Below are positions 8,514 through 16,387 of a DNA stretch of 64,000 bases, in pieces; position 1 is the stretch's first letter, and every line of letters starts with the position of its first letter. A model generated the notes under the pieces. The model saw only the letters and a list, made by a program, of their open reading frames with translations. It was not told the DNA's origin and made no database searches. A program made the position numbers and the translations under genes. Origin of the DNA: an uncultured Eubacterium sp. (GTDB taxonomy: Bacteria; Bacillota; Clostridia; Lachnospirales; Lachnospiraceae). The stretch covers positions 1 through 64,000 of the forward strand of contig CAKRGF010000010.1 of assembly GCA_934322085.1 (NCBI GenBank). Direction: 5' to 3'.

Positions 8514-8536
8514 ATGTCTCCATTCTATTGTAAAAT
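8508..8536 (+). promoter_or_regulatory. promoter of the PLP decarboxylase gene
   Basis: TTGCCA (8508-8513), 17-bp spacer, TAAAAT (8531-8536). The -35 coincides with the 3' edge of hairpin element 2. Confidence 0.6.
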
Positions 8537-8570
8537 AAAAAGTAAATATTCATGGCAGGAGGGATTTACG

Positions 8571-9983
8571 ATGAATCTTTATGAAAGACTCATGTGGACG
8601 GCAAAAGAAAACCGATATCCGATGCATATGCCCGGGCACAAGCGGGCAGGTCTTTTTACGATGGCAAATCCCTATGCATTTGATGTGACAGAAATTGACG
8701 GCACAGATAATCTTCATCAGCCGGAGGGTGAAATCCTTTGGGAGATGGAGCAGATGAAACAAAAGTATGGAACGAAAGCTTCTTACCTTTTGGTAAATGG
8801 CAGCACGTGTGGCATCTTAGCAGCGATTTCTGCCTGCTGTCATCCGGGCGATACGATTGTGATTGCCAGAAACTGCCACCGTTCGGTGTACCATGCGGTG
8901 GAGCTTTTGTCATTGAAGCCGGTTTATGTATATCCGGAAGTAGATAAAGAGACGGGAATCTGCCTTGGAATTTCTTCGGAGGAAGTGAAGCGTGTCCTGG
9001 CAGAGACGAAACCTGCCTGTGTTGTATTGACCTCGCCGACGTATGAGGGCGTTGTGTCAAATATCCGGGCGATTGCAGAGATTGTTCATGAAGGAAACTC
9101 TCTACTTGTAGTGGATGAGGCGCATGGCGCACATTTTGCATGGAGTGACAAATTTCCGGAGACTGCGATGGAACAGGGAGCGGACCTTGTCATTGAGAGT
9201 CTGCACAAGACGCTGCCGGCATTGACTCAGACGGCGGTTTTGCACCGGGTGAGTGACCGTGTTTTGGCAGAGCGCGTGGAGCATTATCTGGAAATTTTTG
9301 AGACGAGCAGCCCTTCTTATGTGCTGATGGGCAGTATCAGTCAGTGTATGCAGTGGATGCGGGAATATGCTGATACTTGGTTTGAGGCTTATTTTACGAA
9401 TCTTAACTGGTTTCGTGAGCACGCAGAAAAATGGAAGGAATTACGTCTTTGGGAAAATCCAAGAAAGGAACCATCAAAACTTGTTGTTCTGACCGGAGAA
9501 AAATGTTCGGGTACAGAGGCAGCAAAATGGCTGCGGGAAGAATTTCAAATTGAAGTGGAAATGGCGGCTGCAGGGTATATTCTTGCGATGACAAGTCTTG
9601 CGGATTCGAGGGAAGGCTTTGTTCGCCTTATGGATGCCCTTACTAAAATTGATGAAAGACTGCAAAAAATTCCTTTTTCCAAGGAGAAAAAAACAAATTA
9701 TAGCGAGTCGGTTTTAACCTGCCCGGAAGTGGAAATGTTGCCGGTGCAGGCGGTCAATGCACTGGAGGAGACAAAGCCTGTGAATGAGGCAGAGGGATTT
9801 GTCTCGGCGGAATATGGGATGGTGTATCCACCGGGAATTCCGTTTTTAGTGCCGGGAGAAAAGATTACAAAAACGGTTTTAGATAAGATAGAAAATGCAA
9901 AAAAAGCAGAACTTCATTTGTTTGGCTTTGCGGATGCAGGCGGACAGACCGTGCAGGTTGTGAAAGAAGAAAAGAAAAGGTAA
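8571..9983 (+). CDS. Orn/Lys/Arg decarboxylase family PLP enzyme
   Basis: 470 aa with ATG at 8571 after AGGAGGG; the longer in-frame extension back to 8442 runs through the hairpin element and is not used. Fold-type I PLP decarboxylase of the short Firmicutes type (SpeA/YaaO-like). N-terminal HMPGHKRAG, PLP-contacting VDEAHGAH, and the Schiff-base Lys in IESLHKTLPALTQ are visible; the C-terminal small domain ends near PPGIPFLVPGE. Decarboxylates a basic amino acid (arginine, lysine or ornithine), feeding polyamine synthesis; substrate cannot be told from sequence. In Bacillus the homologue lies in the same neighbourhood (yaaO with tmk/yaaR/holB), which supports orthology. Start of an operon running to rsmI. 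Confidence 0.88.
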   Translation: MNLYERLMWTAKENRYPMHMPGHKRAGLFTMANPYAFDVTEIDGTDNLHQPEGEILWEMEQMKQKYGTKASYLLVNGSTCGILAAISACCHPGDTIVIARNCHRSVYHAVELLSLKPVYVYPEVDKETGICLGISSEEVKRVLAETKPACVVLTSPTYEGVVSNIRAIAEIVHEGNSLLVVDEAHGAHFAWSDKFPETAMEQGADLVIESLHKTLPALTQTAVLHRVSDRVLAERVEHYLEIFETSSPSYVLMGSISQCMQWMREYADTWFEAYFTNLNWFREHAEKWKELRLWENPRKEPSKLVVLTGEKCSGTEAAKWLREEFQIEVEMAAAGYILAMTSLADSREGFVRLMDALTKIDERLQKIPFSKEKKTNYSESVLTCPEVEMLPVQAVNALEETKPVNEAEGFVSAEYGMVYPPGIPFLVPGEKITKTVLDKIENAKKAELHLFGFADAGGQTVQVVKEEKKR

Positions 9984-9998
9984 AGAGAGGATTCTACC

Positions 9999-10583
9999 AT
10001 GGGCAGATTGTTTGTATTTATGGGGAAAAGTGCATCGGGAAAAGATACGCTTTACGGGGAACTGTTAGCGCGTTACCCGGAGATTCATGCAGTGATTCCC
10101 TATACGACCAGACCGATACGGGAGGGCGAAACGGATGGCGGAGCGTATTATTTTGTCTCCGAAGATAAAATGCGCAGGATGGAAAAAGAGAACCGGATTG
10201 TGGAATCGAGGTGTTATCAGACCGTCCATGGACCGTGGTATTATTTCACAGCGGAAGATGGACAGATTGACTGGGACAAAGGTGATTTTGTGTTGATTTC
10301 GACGCTGGAAGGTTTTGAGAAAATTTCCCGATTTTATGGTGCAAATAAGGTTGTTCCACTTTATATTGAAGTAGATGACATGACCCGGATTGAGCGCTCA
10401 CTGAAAAGGGAAAAAGAGCAGAAAAATCCCTGCGTTTCCGAGGTGTGCCGCCGCTTTTTAGCAGATGAAAAAGATTTTTCCAAAGAAAATCTCAAGCGCT
10501 TACATATTACGGACAAAATCGTAAATGATTCTGTTGAAAATGCACTGAGAGAGATTGTTTTGCGGATAAAAAGTGGTAGATAA
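9999..10583 (+). CDS. guanylate kinase-like protein
   Basis: 194 aa, a typical guanylate kinase length. P-loop MGKSASGKDTL, GMP-binding region TTRPIREGETDGGAYYFV, and the lid with a conserved Arg/Lys cluster (RSLKREKEQ). Expected to phosphorylate GMP to GDP. In Firmicutes the main gmk is usually near rpoZ, so this may be a paralogue; it occupies the position that tmk takes in the Bacillus cluster. Starts 15 bp after the decarboxylase stop with an AGAGAGG RBS. Confidence 0.8.
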   Translation: MGRLFVFMGKSASGKDTLYGELLARYPEIHAVIPYTTRPIREGETDGGAYYFVSEDKMRRMEKENRIVESRCYQTVHGPWYYFTAEDGQIDWDKGDFVLISTLEGFEKISRFYGANKVVPLYIEVDDMTRIERSLKREKEQKNPCVSEVCRRFLADEKDFSKENLKRLHITDKIVNDSVENALREIVLRIKSGR

Positions 10584-10627
10584 ATCATGTGAAACGTGGT
10601 ATTATAAATCGAGAAAGAGGTGATATT

Positions 10628-11068
10628 TTGGATATTCGAGTGGACAACATGCAGCAGGTAAATGCGACGACACAGACGCAGCAGGCGCAGCAGAGTGGAG
10701 AAGATTTTAAATTTACACTGATGAGTTCGATTGAAGAAGCCGGTCTTTCCGAGCGGTTATCGGTTATGATGCAGGAAATTACGATGCAGGGCGAAAAGCT
10801 TGGCAAGCATATGGATGTCCGGGATATGAAGCATTACCGCCGCCTCATTCAGGAATTTATGAATGAGATAGTAAATCGTTCGCATAAATTCAGCCGTGAA
10901 AATTTCTTAGACCGCCGGGGCAGACACCGTGTGTATGGCATGATTAAGCGTGTAAATGTGGTGTTGGATGAACTGGCGGGAGAGTTGATTAAAGAAGAAA
11001 AAGATACCCTTGCGATTTTGAGTAAAGTTGATGAAATCAGAGGGTTATTACTGGATATTATTACGTGA
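10628..11068 (+). CDS. yaaR: YaaR family protein (DUF327)
   Basis: 146 aa using the TTG at 10628, with AAAGAGGTG 6-7 bp upstream; the same length as Bacillus YaaR. The longer GTG at 10589 lacks an RBS. A soluble helical protein with Gln-rich N-terminus and the DUF327 body ending DEIRGLLLDIIT. Function unknown. Its place directly before holB is strongly conserved across Firmicutes, which is the best evidence for identity. Confidence 0.85.
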   Translation: MDIRVDNMQQVNATTQTQQAQQSGEDFKFTLMSSIEEAGLSERLSVMMQEITMQGEKLGKHMDVRDMKHYRRLIQEFMNEIVNRSHKFSRENFLDRRGRHRVYGMIKRVNVVLDELAGELIKEEKDTLAILSKVDEIRGLLLDIIT

Positions 11069-11086
11069 TAAAAGAAGGGAGAAACG

Positions 11087-12070
11087 ATGTTTTCATTTTC
11101 AGAGATTGTAGGTCATGAACAGATAAAGGAACATATGCAGGCAGCGATTCGTGATAAGAAACCATTTCATGCGTATTTGTTCCAAGGCGAGGAAGGTGTT
11201 GGAAAAGAAGCGCTGGCGAGGACGTTTGCCGCTGGTTTGCAGTGCCAGAGTGAGTCGGCAGATAAACCGTGCAAGGAATGTGTGTCCTGCCGCCAGATGG
11301 AGTCCGGAAATCAGCCGGATGTTATCTGGGTAACAAGAGAGAAGGCGAGTCTTGGCGTGGATGAAATCCGCGAGCAGCTTTGCAATACGATGGATATTAA
11401 GCCGTTTTCGAGCCCGTATAAAATATACCTCGTGCCGGAGGCGGAAAAAATGACAGAGGCGGCACAGAATGCACTGTTAAAAACAATTGAGGAACCGCCG
11501 GAATATGGTATTGTCATTTTGATGACGAGTAACATTTCTGCGTTGCTACCGACGATTCAGTCGCGCTGTCTTACGATGGAATTTCGTCCGCTCAGCACTG
11601 CCGTTGTGGAATCGTTTGTCAAAGAACATTGTCAGGTGCCGGATTATCAGGCGAGAGCGAGTGCGGCATTTGCACAGGGAAATCTGGGAAAAGCGATGCG
11701 GTATGCGAAATCGGAAGATTTCATTGAGAGAAAGGACCATATTATTTCTCTGCTGCGGCATGTGGAGCAGATGGATTTGTCTGAGATGTTAGCGGTAATT
11801 AAGGATTTGGGAACACGCAAAGATGAAGTGAGGGATTATATTGATTTAATGGTGCTGTGGTACCGGGATGTGCTTTTGTTTAAGGCGACAAAGGATATTA
11901 ACCAGCTTTTGTTCCAGGATGAGGCGTCTTACATTTCCCGTGAGGCAAGCCACCGCAGTTATGAGAAAATCGAAGAGATTCTGCAGGCGTTTGAAAAGGC
12001 AAAAGTCCGCCTGCGTGCAAATGTAAATTTTGATATTACGATGGAGCTTATGCTTCTTACTTTGAAATAG
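11087..12070 (+). CDS. holB: DNA polymerase III delta' subunit
   Basis: 327 aa. Clamp-loader subunit that helps open the beta clamp. N-terminal AAA+ domain with a Walker A-like GEEGVGKEAL, a zinc module with four Cys (CQSESADKPCKECVSC), the Glu-Ala-Glu-Lys-Met Walker B region and the SRC sensor (IQSRCLTM). The C-terminal helical collar is shorter and more divergent, as usual for delta'. RBS AAGGGAG. Lies between yaaR and ricT, spaced 18 and 16 bp, in one operon. Confidence 0.93.
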   Translation: MFSFSEIVGHEQIKEHMQAAIRDKKPFHAYLFQGEEGVGKEALARTFAAGLQCQSESADKPCKECVSCRQMESGNQPDVIWVTREKASLGVDEIREQLCNTMDIKPFSSPYKIYLVPEAEKMTEAAQNALLKTIEEPPEYGIVILMTSNISALLPTIQSRCLTMEFRPLSTAVVESFVKEHCQVPDYQARASAAFAQGNLGKAMRYAKSEDFIERKDHIISLLRHVEQMDLSEMLAVIKDLGTRKDEVRDYIDLMVLWYRDVLLFKATKDINQLLFQDEASYISREASHRSYEKIEEILQAFEKAKVRLRANVNFDITMELMLLTLK

Positions 12071-12086
12071 AGATACGGAGGTTATT

Positions 12087-12998
12087 ATGAAGATTATTAT
12101 TGGTGTTAGTTTTCGACAGGCGGGAAAGGTGTATTTTTTTGACCCGGGCGATGAGCAGATTGAGCGCGGGGAGCACGTAATTGTCGAGACTGCAAAAGGT
12201 GTTGAATACGGAACGGTTGTTGTGCCAAACCGCGAGATGGCAGAAGAGAAAATTGTGGCACCGTTGAAAAAGATTATTCGTGTGGCAACGCCGAAAGATG
12301 AAGATATCGAGTTAAAGAACCGTGAAAAAGAAAAAGACGCATATAAAATTTGTCTTGAAAAAATTGCAAAACACGGATTGGAAATGAAGCTGATTGCGGC
12401 GGAGTATACGTTTGATAACAATAAATTATTGTTTTATTTCACCGCGGATGGACGAATTGATTTCCGTGAGCTGGTAAAAGATTTGGCGAGCGTATTCCGT
12501 ACCCGAATCGAGCTTAGACAGATTGGTGTGCGTGATGAAACAAAAATCTGCGGCGGAATTGGAATCTGCGGAAGAACTTTGTGCTGCCACAGTTATTTAT
12601 CCGAGTTTGCGCCGGTTTCGATTAAAATGGCAAAGGAGCAGAATCTTTCCTTGAATCCGACGAAAATATCCGGTGTCTGCGGACGTCTGATGTGCTGTTT
12701 GAAAAATGAGGAAGAGGCTTATGAGGAATTAAACAGTCGTCTGCCATACATTGGAAGCCATGTGAAAACGGCGGAAGGTTTGGATGCGGAAGTGCAGAGC
12801 GTAAGTGTCTTAAAGCAGCTTGTGAAGGTTATTGTTTCTTTGGATGACGGCGAGAAAGAGGTGCGTGAGTACCGCGTGGATGAGTTGAAATTCCGTCCGA
12901 ACAAGCCGAAAAACAGAATTAAAGATAAACATGATAAAGAGTTAAAAAAATTAGAGGCAATGGAAAAAAAGGAAGGAAAATCGAAGTTGAATGAGTAA
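12087..12998 (+). CDS. ricT: PSP1 domain protein RicT/YaaT
   Basis: 303 aa. In Bacillus, RicT (YaaT) with RicA and RicF forms a 4Fe-4S complex affecting RNase Y-dependent RNA maturation, competence and sporulation phosphorelay. Here the PSP1 domain covers about residues 60-200 and the cysteine signature is intact (CGGIGICGRTLCCH and GVCGRLMCC). A lysine-rich tail (about 270-303) follows. Its stop overlaps the start of the methyltransferase by 8 bp, indicating translational coupling. YabA, found next in Bacillus, is absent here. Confidence 0.92.
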   Translation: MKIIIGVSFRQAGKVYFFDPGDEQIERGEHVIVETAKGVEYGTVVVPNREMAEEKIVAPLKKIIRVATPKDEDIELKNREKEKDAYKICLEKIAKHGLEMKLIAAEYTFDNNKLLFYFTADGRIDFRELVKDLASVFRTRIELRQIGVRDETKICGGIGICGRTLCCHSYLSEFAPVSIKMAKEQNLSLNPTKISGVCGRLMCCLKNEEEAYEELNSRLPYIGSHVKTAEGLDAEVQSVSVLKQLVKVIVSLDDGEKEVREYRVDELKFRPNKPKNRIKDKHDKELKKLEAMEKKEGKSKLNE

Positions 12999-13746
12999 TC
13001 AAAAAGACCCAAAGGATTTTCTTTATGAGGGCGAGCGGCTGGATGATTTGCAGCGGGATGGAATGTACATTATTCAGAATCCGAAGTGGTTCTGCTTTGG
13101 CATGGATGCCGTCCTTTTATCCGCATACGCGAAGGTAAAGGAAGGGGAAAAATGTCTGGACCTTGGCTGTGGCAACGGTATTATTCCGCTGTTGCTTTCC
13201 GGGCGTACCAAGGGAAGTTCCTTTACCGGGCTGGAACTGCAAAAAGATATTGCCGAAATGGCAAAGCGCAGTGTGGCTTATAACGAAAAAGAAGATAAAG
13301 TGCATATTGTGCAGGGTGATATCAGGGAAGCCACTTCAATTTTTGAAGCTGCTTCCTTTGACGTTGTTACGAGCAATCCGCCGTATTTGAATCAATCCAA
13401 TGGCCGTGTCAGCGAGGCGTCACACAAGGCGATTGCCAGACATGAACTTTTCTGCACATTTGAAGATGTGGTAAAAGCGGCAGCAAAGCTTCTGCGGCCC
13501 GGCGGGCGTTTTTATCTGGTACACAGACCATTTCGCTTAGCGGAAATTATTTCCTGTATGGTGCAGTACAAATTGGAACCAAAGCGGATGAGACTGGTTT
13601 ATCCGTATGTTGATAAAGAACCAAATATGGTGTTGATTGAGGGAGTTCGAGGAGGGAATCGTCAATTGACGGTCGAAAAGCCGTTAATTGCATACGCTAA
13701 TACGAATCAATACACAGAGGAAGTGAGGCGGATGTATTATGATTAG
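12991..13746 (+). CDS. tRNA1(Val) A37 N6-methyltransferase-like (YabB/TrmN6 family)
   Basis: 251 aa SAM-dependent methyltransferase. Motif I CLDLGCGNGIIPLLL and the N6-adenine motif SNPPYLNQ are clear. Homologous in position and sequence type to Bacillus yabB, an E. coli TrmN6 relative acting on tRNA. Overlaps ricT upstream and rsmI downstream by 8 bp each, so the three are probably translated in a coupled way. Confidence 0.9.
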   Translation: MSNQKDPKDFLYEGERLDDLQRDGMYIIQNPKWFCFGMDAVLLSAYAKVKEGEKCLDLGCGNGIIPLLLSGRTKGSSFTGLELQKDIAEMAKRSVAYNEKEDKVHIVQGDIREATSIFEAASFDVVTSNPPYLNQSNGRVSEASHKAIARHELFCTFEDVVKAAAKLLRPGGRFYLVHRPFRLAEIISCMVQYKLEPKRMRLVYPYVDKEPNMVLIEGVRGGNRQLTVEKPLIAYANTNQYTEEVRRMYYD

Positions 13747-14602
13747 AGAAGAAAAGACAGGAATGTTATATTTGTGTGCGACGCCGATTGGCAATCTGGA
13801 GGATGTTACACTTCGTGTTCTCCGCATTTTAAAGGAAGCCGATGTGGTGGCGGCCGAAGATACAAGACAGAGCATCAAGCTTTTGAATCATTATGAAATT
13901 AAGACACCGCTTGTCAGTTACCATGAACATAATAAATATGAAAAGACGCCAGTTTTAGTACAGCGCATGTTGAAAGGTGAGACGATTGCACTTGTTACGG
14001 ATGCCGGCACACCGGCAATTTCGGACCCTGGTGAGGATTTGGTTAGGGCGTGCTATGAAGCGGGAATTCCGGTTACATCTCTTCCGGGACCGGCAGCAGT
14101 AATTACAGCGCTGACCCTATCAGGCATGCCTGCCCGCCGGTTTACATTTGAAGGATTTCTGCCGGTGGATAAAAAGGAAAGAAAAGAAGTGTTAGACCGT
14201 CTTGCCCAAACGACCTGTACGACAATTTTTTACGAAGCACCGCATCGTCTGAAAAAAACACTTGCACTGTTTTGTGAACTTTTGGGCGAAAACAACCGGA
14301 TTGCCATCTGCAAAGAACTGACAAAAAAACATGAGACGGCACTTCATTTTACTTTAGGTGAGGCTGTGGCGTATTATGAAGCGAATGAGCCAAAAGGTGA
14401 GTTTGTGCTTGTACTGGAAGGGAAAAATGCGGAAGATATGAACCGCGCCAAACAGGAGAAGTGGCAGGAAATGCCGCTCTCCAAACATATGAAAATCTAT
14501 GAAGATAAAGGACTTAGCCGCAAGGAAGCCATGAAGGCAGTGGCGAAAGACCGGGGCGTATCCAAACGGGAGATATATGCGAAATTATTGGAAGATGAGT
14601 AG
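13739..14602 (+). CDS. rsmI: 16S rRNA C1402 2'-O-methyltransferase
   Basis: 287 aa. Tetrapyrrole-methylase fold enzyme that 2'-O-methylates C1402 of 16S rRNA at the P site. Diagnostic segments: LCATPIGNLEDVTLR, AAEDTRQSIKLL, TDAGTPAISDPGE, PGPAAVITAL and FEGFLP. The C-terminal about 60 residues form the small helical domain (SRKEAMKAVAKDRGVSKREIY). End of the operon; no clear terminator is visible before the repeat array that begins about 50 bp later. Confidence 0.95.
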   Translation: MIREEKTGMLYLCATPIGNLEDVTLRVLRILKEADVVAAEDTRQSIKLLNHYEIKTPLVSYHEHNKYEKTPVLVQRMLKGETIALVTDAGTPAISDPGEDLVRACYEAGIPVTSLPGPAAVITALTLSGMPARRFTFEGFLPVDKKERKEVLDRLAQTTCTTIFYEAPHRLKKTLALFCELLGENNRIAICKELTKKHETALHFTLGEAVAYYEANEPKGEFVLVLEGKNAEDMNRAKQEKWQEMPLSKHMKIYEDKGLSRKEAMKAVAKDRGVSKREIYAKLLEDE

Positions 14603-14650
14603 AGGGCGAAATTTATTGGGGGGAGTTTATTGGCGGAAAGTTGGTCATAA

Positions 14651-14898
14651 GTTGACCGGATTTTGAAAAATCGCAAATACGGTCAACCATTTTATAGACA
14701 TAAGGTGACTGAAAACCCATTTTGTGTTAAATAGGTCAACCAAATAGTCTTAAACGAATGACTGTATTTGCAATTATGTGAGTTAAGGTCAACAAATACA
14801 TTTCAAAAGTTGACTCAATTTAGAAAAAAACAGATATAAGTCAACGAAAGAGTAAAAATTGGTTGACCGCAGGAGAAGTTTTTCTAAATCAAGTCAAC
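14651..14898. repeat. hexamer array A (GTTGAC/GTCAAC, 53-bp period)
   Basis: Ten sites alternate GTTGAC and GTCAAC, starting at 14651, 14682, 14704 (GGTGAC), 14735, 14757 (AATGAC), 14788, 14809, 14840, 14862 and 14893. Start-to-start distances are 31,22,31,22,31,21,31,22,31. Each pair is GTTGAC-N25-GTCAAC. Half-sites share a looser ATTT a few bases inside. The spacing is close to 3 and 2 helical turns, so all sites face the same side of the DNA. Array B at 17353 has the same layout and the same total length. Confidence 0.9.
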
Positions 14899-14966
14899 AT
14901 GATGGTTATTATGTAAGAAATCTATTTTCCCATTACCACTTTAATTCTTCTAACAAGGCTTATTAA

Positions 14967-15188
14967 CTAAAATTTCATCTTCTTCTGAAACAAGTCTGCA
15001 ATAATCTGAGCCGTCTCGCTCATCTCCAAATCATCGGATTTGATACACAAGTCATAATTATTTGCATTGCCCCAGTCAGTTTTAGTAAAATGTCTGCAGT
15101 GAATTACTCCGTCATGGTGGAGCAGATAATCCGGTATTTTGGGCTGGCTGGGTGTTAATCCGGTATCTTTGACACTTGATACAAGAGC
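14967..15188 (-). pseudogene. remnant of a cytidylate kinase-like protein (C-terminal part)
   Basis: A 73-codon minus-strand frame, opened by a stop rather than a start, reads at its end WGNANNYDLCIKS followed by an amphipathic helix to the stop. This resembles the C-terminus of the AAA-type cytidylate kinase-like family common in Lachnospiraceae (WGD..NYDL.INS). No start, no RBS and no P-loop are present, so it looks like a decayed gene next to array A. Confidence 0.45.
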
Positions 15189-15194
15189 TTTTTA

Positions 15195-15329
15195 AACCAT
15201 CAGGTGATCGGACATCAAAAGGTAGTGAAGTGTTTTTTCATAATAACCTCCATAATTAGAAACCTAATCGAATGTGCACCATGAGAAACAAAAAGTCAAT
15301 AGGAATTATTTTGAAAACGGAAACTTTCA
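15195..15329. other. intergenic, nothing recognised
   Basis: Between the kinase remnant and the TfoX-like gene's promoter I see no frame, repeat or RNA structure I can support. Confidence 0.5.
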
Positions 15330-15358
15330 TTGTTGCCCGGACGCAAGTGTGGTATAGT
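15330..15358 (+). promoter_or_regulatory. promoter of the TfoX-like gene
   Basis: Weak -35 TTGTTG (15330-15335), 17-bp spacer, good -10 TATAGT (15353-15358). Confidence 0.5.
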
Positions 15359-15384
15359 TATGCTCAAAGAGAGGTGTGAAAAAT

Positions 15385-15699
15385 ATGGCATCAAGTAAAG
15401 ATTATTTACAGTTTATATTAGAACAGTTATCGGATTTAGAAGAAATTACTTACCGCGCCATGATGGGTGAATATATTCTTTATTATCGTGGCAAAATTGT
15501 AGGTGGAATTTATGATGACAGACTACTTGTAAAATCGGTAAAATCAGCGATATCTTATATGCCGGAGGCTGCTTATGAATTGCCTTATGAGGGCGCAAAA
15601 GAAATGTTATTTGTGGACAATGTTGACGATAAAGAGTTTTTGGCAGGACTTTTTCGTGCGATGTATGATGAATTGCCGGCACCGAAAAAGAAAAAGTAG
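15385..15699 (+). CDS. TfoX N-terminal domain protein
   Basis: 104 aa from the ATG at 15385 with AGAGGTG upstream. The whole protein is a TfoX-N domain (LSDLEEITYRAMMGEYILYYRGKIVGGIYDDRLLVK..), ending in a Lys-rich tail. TfoX/Sxy proteins regulate competence in Gammaproteobacteria, but stand-alone N-domain proteins in Firmicutes have no established role. First of three genes lying between arrays A and B. Confidence 0.85.
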   Translation: MASSKDYLQFILEQLSDLEEITYRAMMGEYILYYRGKIVGGIYDDRLLVKSVKSAISYMPEAAYELPYEGAKEMLFVDNVDDKEFLAGLFRAMYDELPAPKKKK

Positions 15700-15721
15700 A
15701 TTATTTAGGAGGACTTACAAC

Positions 15722-16270
15722 ATGCTATACATTATGCGCCACGGAAAAACCGATTGGAATGCATTGCACAAACTTCAGGGAAGAACGGACATCCCATTAA
15801 ATGACGAAGGAAGATTAATGGCATCCAAAGCACACGAGGAATATAAGTCGTTGAATATCGATGTATGTTATTGTTCTCCGCTGATTCGGGCAGTGGAGAC
15901 GGCGCAGATTGTGCTGAAAAACAGGGGAATTCCAATTATAACAGATGAACGGCTGGTAGAGATGAGCTTTGGTGATTATGAGGGAATTGAAAATAGTTTT
16001 AAAATTCCGGATTGTCCAATTAACCTTATCTTTCACAAACCGCAGGAATACATAGAATCAATTGGTGGGGCGGAAACATTTGCAGAGCTTTTTGCGAGAA
16101 CAGGTTCCTTTCTGAAGGAAGTAATAGAACCTCAATTGCAGGAAGGAAAGGATGTTCTTATTGTGGGACATGGCGCGATGAATTCCAGTATTATATGTCA
16201 GGTTAAGAATAAGCCAATCGAGGAGTTTTGGAGTGCGGGGCTTGAACAGTGTAAGATTTTACAATTGTAA
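15722..16270 (+). CDS. histidine phosphatase family protein
   Basis: 182 aa from the ATG at 15722 (RBS TTAGGAGGA). The longer frame back to 15575 overlaps the TfoX-like gene and is rejected. Phosphohistidine motif MRHGKTDWN, second catalytic His in IVGHGAMN, and conserved Arg/Glu positions (SPLIRAVETAQ, VEMSFGDYEG) are present. Phosphoglycerate mutase-like fold; substrate unknown. 22 bp after the TfoX-like gene, likely one operon. Confidence 0.88.
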   Translation: MLYIMRHGKTDWNALHKLQGRTDIPLNDEGRLMASKAHEEYKSLNIDVCYCSPLIRAVETAQIVLKNRGIPIITDERLVEMSFGDYEGIENSFKIPDCPINLIFHKPQEYIESIGGAETFAELFARTGSFLKEVIEPQLQEGKDVLIVGHGAMNSSIICQVKNKPIEEFWSAGLEQCKILQL

Positions 16271-16313
16271 ATTGAGAGGAACCGGGGAGAAGGAATTAAA
16301 AGCTGACAATGTG

Positions 16314-16329
16314 GTTAGTCTATGCTAAC
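16314..16329. promoter_or_regulatory. palindrome GTTAG-N6-CTAAC upstream of hydrolase
   Basis: Inverted repeat about 60 bp before the hydrolase ATG, in a leader with no clear sigma-A promoter. Could be an operator; weak evidence. Confidence 0.3.
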
Positions 16330-16387
16330 TTTGAACTGACAGAAAAGAGTGGGATTATCATTCGAATAAGATACTGGAGGAAGAGCA

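Noticed and set aside
8442..8570. N-terminal extension of the PLP decarboxylase
   Set aside because: It would run through hairpin element 2 and its promoter; the ATG at 8571 has AGGAGGG and begins the family's normal sequence.
15575..15721. N-terminal extension of the histidine phosphatase frame
   Set aside because: It overlaps the TfoX-like gene in another frame; the catalytic RHG motif and a strong RBS point to the ATG at 15722.
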